From NCBI RefSeq assembly GCF_023544715.1, contig NZ_JAMJEZ010000021.1, positions 1-38,594 on the forward strand: DNA of 38,594 nucleotides, read 5' to 3'. This document shows positions 34,362 through 38,594 of the stretch, piece after piece (position 1 is the stretch's first letter; each line of letters starts with the position of its first letter). The position numbers were made by a program, and so were the translations under genes. The notes under the pieces are model-generated. The model did not search any database and had not been told where the DNA came from. It saw only the letters and a list, made by a program, of their open reading frames with translations. This DNA comes from Pseudomonas eutrophicaquae. GTDB taxonomy: Bacteria; Pseudomonadota; Gammaproteobacteria; Pseudomonadales; Pseudomonadaceae.

Positions 34362-35717
34362 TCAGCGCACGCCCTCGGCGGCGACCGCATCGCCGGTCCA
34401 GTGGGTCTCAGGCTTGCGCGGCACGATCTTGAAGGTGGCCTCGTTGAGCGACTGGGTGGTGCTCATGGTGTTGGCCTGCAGGTTGAAGATGTGTGCGGGC
34501 TTGAGCGCCAGCATCGGGGTGGCCGGCAGCACGAACGGGGTGATCTGCGCGGTACGCCACAGCTTGCCTTCGCTGTCGAAGCCATCGATCAGCAGGACCA
34601 TCCAGGAGTCCTCGTCGAAGTAGTACTTGCGCTTAGGCACGGCATGGCGCTTGCCGCTGGCCACGGTAGCTTCCACTTCCCAGACGCGGTGCAGCTCCCA
34701 GCGCACCTTGGCGGGGTTGAGGTGGTGCTTGCCGTAGGCCTCGTCCAGCGACGCGGTGACCACTTCGTTGGCGTTGTAGGGCACGTACATTTCCTTCTTG
34801 CCGACCAGCTTCCAGTCGAAGCGGTCGATATGGCCCATCAGCCCCTGCACTTCGTCGAAGTAGTTGGCACCGGAGGCCACGAAGTCCGGCGTGTCGTAGG
34901 CCACGGTCGGAGCGCGGCGCACACGGCGCTGGCCGACCAGATACTGCCAGGCCTGACGCGACTGCTTGACGTCGATGCTGTCGCGGAACACCAGCGATTC
35001 ACCGGCCTTGAACGGCGGCGCGATGGTGGCAAAGCGCTGCAGCCAGTACTCGCCGCTCCAGCTGCTGGCGGTCCCGTCCTTGTAGTAGTACGGATACTGG
35101 TTGTACTGATCGTTTTCCGTCGCCAGGGTGCGCGAGCCATCGGCGGTCAGCACGATGTTCTTGAAGTTGGCCACCTCGGTGGACTCGTTCTCCACCCGCA
35201 GCAGGTGGTTCCAGGCCACCTCGACCCCGGTCTTGGGAATCGGGAACGGGATGCCGCCGTAGCAGCCGGTCAGCGACAGGCCGTTGTCCTTGGTCTGGCA
35301 CTCGGTGGCGTTCTTCAGGGTGTTGTCATAGACATGCTGCGGCGCCACCGCGGTGCGGCGGGTCGGGTAGACATCGACCCGGAAGCTGTCCGGATACTTC
35401 CTCAGCAGTGCCTGGGTGCCCTCGGAGAGCTTGTCCAGATGCTGGGCCATGTTCTGCGCGGTGATCTGCAGGACCGGCTTGTCCGCGGCGAACGGCTTGG
35501 ACGGAATGTCGCCGACCTTGGCGGCCGAGCCGTCCACCTCCTGCTTGCCGGTCCAGGCCGGAATCGTGCCATCCGCATTGCCAGCCATCTCCCCGCCCAG
35601 CGGGTTGAGGGTCTTGCCCAGTGCGGCGGCCTCTTCGGCGCTGACTGCGGCCTGTACGCCTTGCGTGCCCATCAGTGCGGCAGCCAGTGCTGCCCACAAA
35701 GCCGTTTTCTTATGCAT
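34362..35717 (-). CDS. DUF1329-family exported protein (LolA/LolB-like fold predicted)
   Basis: 451 aa with a signal peptide (MHKKTALWAALAAALMGTQG, cleavage probably after VQA). The mature protein starts VSAEEAAALGKTLNPLGGEM, with GNADGTIPAWTG and RRAPTVAYDTPDFVASGANY typical of DUF1329. It is expected in the periplasm or at the inner face of the outer membrane. The ATG at 35717 is chosen over one three codons upstream because GAGG is then correctly spaced. It lies 32 bp after the DUF1302 gene; these two families occur as a pair in many hydrophobic-compound degraders. Molecular role unknown. Confidence 0.9.
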   Translation of the reverse strand: MHKKTALWAALAAALMGTQGVQAAVSAEEAAALGKTLNPLGGEMAGNADGTIPAWTGKQEVDGSAAKVGDIPSKPFAADKPVLQITAQNMAQHLDKLSEGTQALLRKYPDSFRVDVYPTRRTAVAPQHVYDNTLKNATECQTKDNGLSLTGCYGGIPFPIPKTGVEVAWNHLLRVENESTEVANFKNIVLTADGSRTLATENDQYNQYPYYYKDGTASSWSGEYWLQRFATIAPPFKAGESLVFRDSIDVKQSRQAWQYLVGQRRVRRAPTVAYDTPDFVASGANYFDEVQGLMGHIDRFDWKLVGKKEMYVPYNANEVVTASLDEAYGKHHLNPAKVRWELHRVWEVEATVASGKRHAVPKRKYYFDEDSWMVLLIDGFDSEGKLWRTAQITPFVLPATPMLALKPAHIFNLQANTMSTTQSLNEATFKIVPRKPETHWTGDAVAAEGVR

Positions 35718-35749
35718 TGTTATCATCCTCGACCCAGGGATATTCGGAC

Positions 35750-37411
35750 TTAGAAGGTGCGCTGTACGGAGAACGAGACAAAGTCACGGTCGCCGTGGAA
35801 GTTGTCATAGGAAAGCTCGGGCACCGCGGTGTCGTACTTGATGATCGAGCCACTGGTGCCGTAGTAGTGGGTAAAGCCGAGGCTGGCCTGCCAGGTTTTC
35901 TGATACTCCGCCTTGAGGCCGATGCTGATGTTGCCGCCGTTCTCCGCCGGGAACAGCGCGCCGTTGACCGAGGAGCGGCCGAACAGCCCGTAGCTCACGC
36001 CGATCGGCACCTGCAGATCGAGCCCCGGGGCCACCTGGAAGTATTCCGGGGTGAAGATGAACTGCAGCGCACCGGCATCGCGGGTCGCCAGCGGGTCCAG
36101 CTGGGCCTTGTTGTCGGTGATGCTCAGGCGGCGGTTGTAGGCAAATTCGCCGATGAATGATGCGCCATCCCACAGCGGGTTGGCTTCCAGTACGCTGATT
36201 GCCGAGAGGTTGAGGTGCATCGTGCGGCCTTTCGGGAAGGCAGCATCATCGCCACCATCGATCACGCCGTAGCCACCAGGGGCGATCACCGTGTTGCCGC
36301 TGGCCACCAACGGCATGTTGTCGCGGAACGACAGCTCGCCAGCGACGTTGGTCTCACCCACCAGGGTGCTGAAGCTGAAGCCGATGGTGCGGATGTCCTC
36401 GGCGTAGACCATCTCGTAGCGGCCGACACCCGGGTAGACGTAGAACTGCGGCATCTTGTCGTGGAACTGCGCCGCGTAGATGCCGTACTCGGTATCGCCG
36501 GACTTGAACTTGAGCTGTACGCCGCCCTGCCCCGAATCACGTGCCTCGATGTCCTCGGCACGGTTCACCGAGAAGCCGGGGCCGAGGATCAGCGTCTCGC
36601 CGCCCTCATCCACAAAGTCGGCAAAACTGAAGTAGCTGCCAGCCGCCGGCAGACGGCTCTTGCGCCATTCCAGCTGGTAATAAGCCCCTACCGAGACGTT
36701 CGAGTTGAGCTGCAATTGGGCGGACACCTGGCCAACCGGGCGCAGGATTTCCTTGAACTGCGAGTTGGGCACCGACAGGGCCTTGACCAGATCCAGCGAG
36801 GTCTGCGCTGCCGCGATGCCGTTGGAGCCAAAGAACAGGCTCTCGCCGTACAGCTGGGTGAAGCGGCCGGCCTTAAGGTTGAGGTTCATGTCGCCGGGGG
36901 CAAAGGTGCCGTAGACGAAGGCATCCAGAAGCTCCGCCTTGCGCCCGTGCAGCTTTTCGGTGTCCTTGGTGAACTCGTCGAAATCGGCGCTGCGCGAGTT
37001 TACCAGCGCACCGCCCAGCGCACCGGGGTTGTCGTTGGACTGGTTGTAGACATCGTCATACCAGGCGGCGGCGCTCAGGCGCAGGCCGTATTTGCGCTGG
37101 TAACGCAGATCCAGCTCGGAGAGCAGGTCCAGGCGGTTGGAGATCAGGCCGCGATCAAAGTTGAGGTCACCGTCGTTGGTGTTGGCCTGCGGGCCGATCG
37201 AGTTGTCGGCGACGCGGGAATCGGCATCGCGCAGTCGCCAGGCGGCGCTGTACTTGATGGTGTTGTCCCACGACAGGCGCAGGTCCGGGTTGCCGGTATT
37301 GATCTGGAAGGCCAGCGCAGGGGTTGCGGCCGAAAGGCCGGCCAGAGCGCCGGCAACGGCGAAGCACAGCTTCTTCAGGGGAAATCCTGGCCGACGGGTG
37401 CTGTTGCCCAT
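35750..37411 (-). CDS. DUF1302-family outer-membrane protein
   Basis: 553 aa with a signal peptide (LKKLCFAVAGALAGLSAATP, cleavage near ALA-FQ) and a beta-rich body. It ends in RTF, the C-terminal aromatic signature of outer-membrane barrels. The segment FQINTGNPDLRLSWDNTIKY at the mature N-terminus is typical. It is likely a porin-like or FadL-analogous channel for hydrophobic substrates. The start at 37411 (MGNSTRRPGF) has GAGGATG upstream; a longer open frame through the leader is rejected. First gene of the envelope operon, controlled by the divergent LysR gene. Confidence 0.9.
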   Translation of the reverse strand: MGNSTRRPGFPLKKLCFAVAGALAGLSAATPALAFQINTGNPDLRLSWDNTIKYSAAWRLRDADSRVADNSIGPQANTNDGDLNFDRGLISNRLDLLSELDLRYQRKYGLRLSAAAWYDDVYNQSNDNPGALGGALVNSRSADFDEFTKDTEKLHGRKAELLDAFVYGTFAPGDMNLNLKAGRFTQLYGESLFFGSNGIAAAQTSLDLVKALSVPNSQFKEILRPVGQVSAQLQLNSNVSVGAYYQLEWRKSRLPAAGSYFSFADFVDEGGETLILGPGFSVNRAEDIEARDSGQGGVQLKFKSGDTEYGIYAAQFHDKMPQFYVYPGVGRYEMVYAEDIRTIGFSFSTLVGETNVAGELSFRDNMPLVASGNTVIAPGGYGVIDGGDDAAFPKGRTMHLNLSAISVLEANPLWDGASFIGEFAYNRRLSITDNKAQLDPLATRDAGALQFIFTPEYFQVAPGLDLQVPIGVSYGLFGRSSVNGALFPAENGGNISIGLKAEYQKTWQASLGFTHYYGTSGSIIKYDTAVPELSYDNFHGDRDFVSFSVQRTF

Positions 37412-37430
37412 GTCATCATCCTCGAAATCA

Positions 37431-37441
37431 TTGTTGTTCTT
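37431..37441 (-). promoter_or_regulatory. Crc/Hfq-type CA motif before the DUF1302 gene
   Basis: AAGAACAACAA on the minus strand gives two overlapping AANAANAA matches, about 20 nt before the start codon and close to the GAGGATG site. Confidence 0.5.
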
Positions 37442-37463
37442 GTGTATTTCGCCCGGATCGCGT

Positions 37464-37487
37464 GGGTGCCGGGAGGTACTGGCACCC
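37464..37487 (-). promoter_or_regulatory. Leader hairpin of the DUF1302 operon
   Basis: GGGTGCC and GGCACCC form a 7-bp stem with a 10-nt loop in the presumed 5' untranslated region. Confidence 0.35.
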
Positions 37488-37565
37488 GCCCCACTACCGG
37501 CGGGGACCATTGACAAGCTATTGCCGCCGGAAATTACCGTCCAATACCATAAAGAGCCCCGAGCA

Positions 37566-37580
37566 ATACCTTTCGGGTAT
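37566..37580. promoter_or_regulatory. LysR-type operator ATAC-N7-GTAT
   Basis: ATACCTTTCGGGTAT is an exact ATAC-N7-GTAT palindrome, the recognition pattern described for BenM/CatM-type LysR regulators. It sits 29 bp before the lysR start codon in the divergent promoter region; a second ATAC half-site lies at 37544-37547, toward the DUF1302 gene, as expected for an activation site. Confidence 0.75.
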
Positions 37581-37609
37581 GAGCATCCCCCACGCACACA
37601 GGCACTTCC

Positions 37610-38524
37610 ATGGATCTTCGTCATCTTCGCTACTTCATTGCCGTGGCCGAGGAGCAGCACATCGGCCGGGCCGCCGCGCGCCTGCACATCTCCCAGCCGC
37701 CGCTGACCCGGCAGATCCAGCAGCTGGAGGAGGAACTGGGCGTGCAGCTGTTCAATCGCACGCCACGCGGCATGGAGCTGACCGGCGCGGGTGAGCAGTT
37801 GCTGGAGGAGGCGCGCAATATCCGTTTACTGGTCGAGCAGGCCACCGAGCGTACCCAGCGCGCCGGACAAGGCCGCTTGGGGCGGATGGATATCGGCATC
37901 TTCGGCTCGGCCATTCTGGACATCGTGCCCAAGGTGCTGGCGGCCTTTCGCGCGGCCTACCCGCAGGTGCGGCTGGTGCTGCACAGCATGGACAAGAATG
38001 AGCAGATCGAAGCCCTGCGCCAGCGGCGGATCAGCCTCGGCTTCAACCGTATCCTCACGCCGCTGCCGGACATCGCCTCAGAGCTGGTAACCACCGAATC
38101 CCTGCTGCTGGCCCTGCATGTGGAGCATCCGCTGGCGGCGCTGCCGGTGGTACCGTTCACCGCCCTGGCCGAACATCCGCTGGTGCTGTTCCCCACCGGC
38201 AGCCGGCCGAGCTTCATCGACCGGGTGATCGGGCTGTGCCAGCAAGAGGGCTTCGTGCCGCAGGTCGCGCAGGAGGTGGGCGATGCAGTGTCGGCGATTG
38301 CGCTGGTCGCGCACCGCTTCGGCGCCTGCCTGGTGAGTGAATCCAGCGCCGTGCTGCACATGCAGAATGTGGTGTATCGCCCGCTGAGCGGCCTGCCGGA
38401 TAACGCACGGATCGACCTGAGCTGCATCTTCCGCCACGATGATCGCTCACCGATGCTCGCCGCCTTCCTTGAGGTGGTGCGGCATTACCGCGACACCTCA
38501 CGGGAGCCGCGCGGGCCTTATTAA
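37610..38524 (+). CDS. LysR-family regulator (CatM/BenM-like subgroup)
   Basis: 304 aa. The N-terminal winged helix-turn-helix MDLRHLRYFIAVAEEQHIGR, AAARLHISQPPLTRQIQQLE and FNRTPRGMELT is very close to the aromatic-catabolism subgroup of LysR regulators. The effector domain (about 90-300) contains GIFGSAILDIVPKVLAAFR and RISLGFNR segments seen in BenM/CatM/ClcR-like proteins. Divergent from the envelope operon with an ATAC-N7-GTAT operator between. It probably senses an aromatic acid or pathway intermediate and controls the DUF1302 operon. Confidence 0.92.
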   Translation: MDLRHLRYFIAVAEEQHIGRAAARLHISQPPLTRQIQQLEEELGVQLFNRTPRGMELTGAGEQLLEEARNIRLLVEQATERTQRAGQGRLGRMDIGIFGSAILDIVPKVLAAFRAAYPQVRLVLHSMDKNEQIEALRQRRISLGFNRILTPLPDIASELVTTESLLLALHVEHPLAALPVVPFTALAEHPLVLFPTGSRPSFIDRVIGLCQQEGFVPQVAQEVGDAVSAIALVAHRFGACLVSESSAVLHMQNVVYRPLSGLPDNARIDLSCIFRHDDRSPMLAAFLEVVRHYRDTSREPRGPY

Positions 38525-38561
38525 TCCGGCAATAAGATAGAGCATAATCAGTATTTTCAAA

Positions 38562-38594
38562 ATGACCAACGATGCACGCAGCCTCAGCCCCCTG
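38562..38594 (+). CDS. Possible start of a gene cut by the window end
   Basis: An ATG opens the frame MTNDARSLSPL to the last base. No clear Shine-Dalgarno precedes it (TTTTCAAA), but the 37 bp before it are AT-rich, like a promoter. Too short to identify. Confidence 0.2.
   Translation, partial: MTNDARSLSPL

Noticed and set aside
37490-37545. Sigma70 promoter for the DUF1302 operon (TTGGAC with a weak -10)
   Set aside because: The -10 match is poor at every plausible spacing, so it was not called.

Overview
The window is GC-rich Proteobacterial DNA that looks like a Pseudomonas-lineage chromosome. The serS-cysG pair, the dense same-strand operons and a phenol/alkylphenol meta-cleavage cluster in the order known as lap (R-B-KLMNOP-C-E-H-I-F-G) from an alkylphenol-degrading Pseudomonas all point that way. 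The assignment rests on protein motifs and gene order read by eye; no database search was possible.

Layout: positions 1-254 hold two tandem, strong sigma70 promoters with an AT-rich upstream element, pointing off the left edge. They look like stable-RNA (probably rRNA) promoters. Next come cysG and serS (minus), a tiny membrane ORF and a SulP transporter (plus), and a stand-alone TnpB element (IS605/IS1341 type) with a probable omega RNA. The right end of that element abuts the start of a MalT-type LuxR regulator. A bifunctional FadB-like protein and a thiolase follow on the plus strand, and an acyl-CoA dehydrogenase on the minus strand.

Positions 14747-30524 (all minus) hold the lap-type catabolic cluster. 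It comprises the DmpR-like activator lapR, a sigma54 promoter with a candidate IHF site and paired upstream activator repeats, catechol 2,3-dioxygenase lapB, the multicomponent phenol hydroxylase lapKLMNOP, and lapCEHIFG for the dehydrogenative (4-oxalocrotonate) branch. No hydrolase (dmpD-type) gene is present. The cluster is split between lapP and lapC by a hipB gene and a broken hipA gene. hipB has three evenly spaced copies of ATCC-N12-GGAT upstream. A rho-independent terminator follows lapP and another follows lapG. Beyond the second lie an SDR remnant and a XylT/DmpQ-type ferredoxin.

Positions 30715-37411 (minus) hold a four-gene envelope module: a DUF1302 outer-membrane protein, a DUF1329 periplasmic protein, a YCF48-type beta-propeller and an RND/MMPL permease. 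A divergent LysR regulator with an ATAC-N7-GTAT operator lies beside it. A coherent reading is a hydrophobic-aromatic catabolic island. The envelope module would handle the substrate. The lap enzymes would turn 4-alkylphenols into pyruvate plus an aldehyde, which LapF makes into an acyl-CoA. The neighbouring beta-oxidation genes could then consume that acyl-CoA. A/C-rich AANAANAA (Crc/Hfq-type) motifs near the starts of at least seven genes suggest shared catabolite repression.
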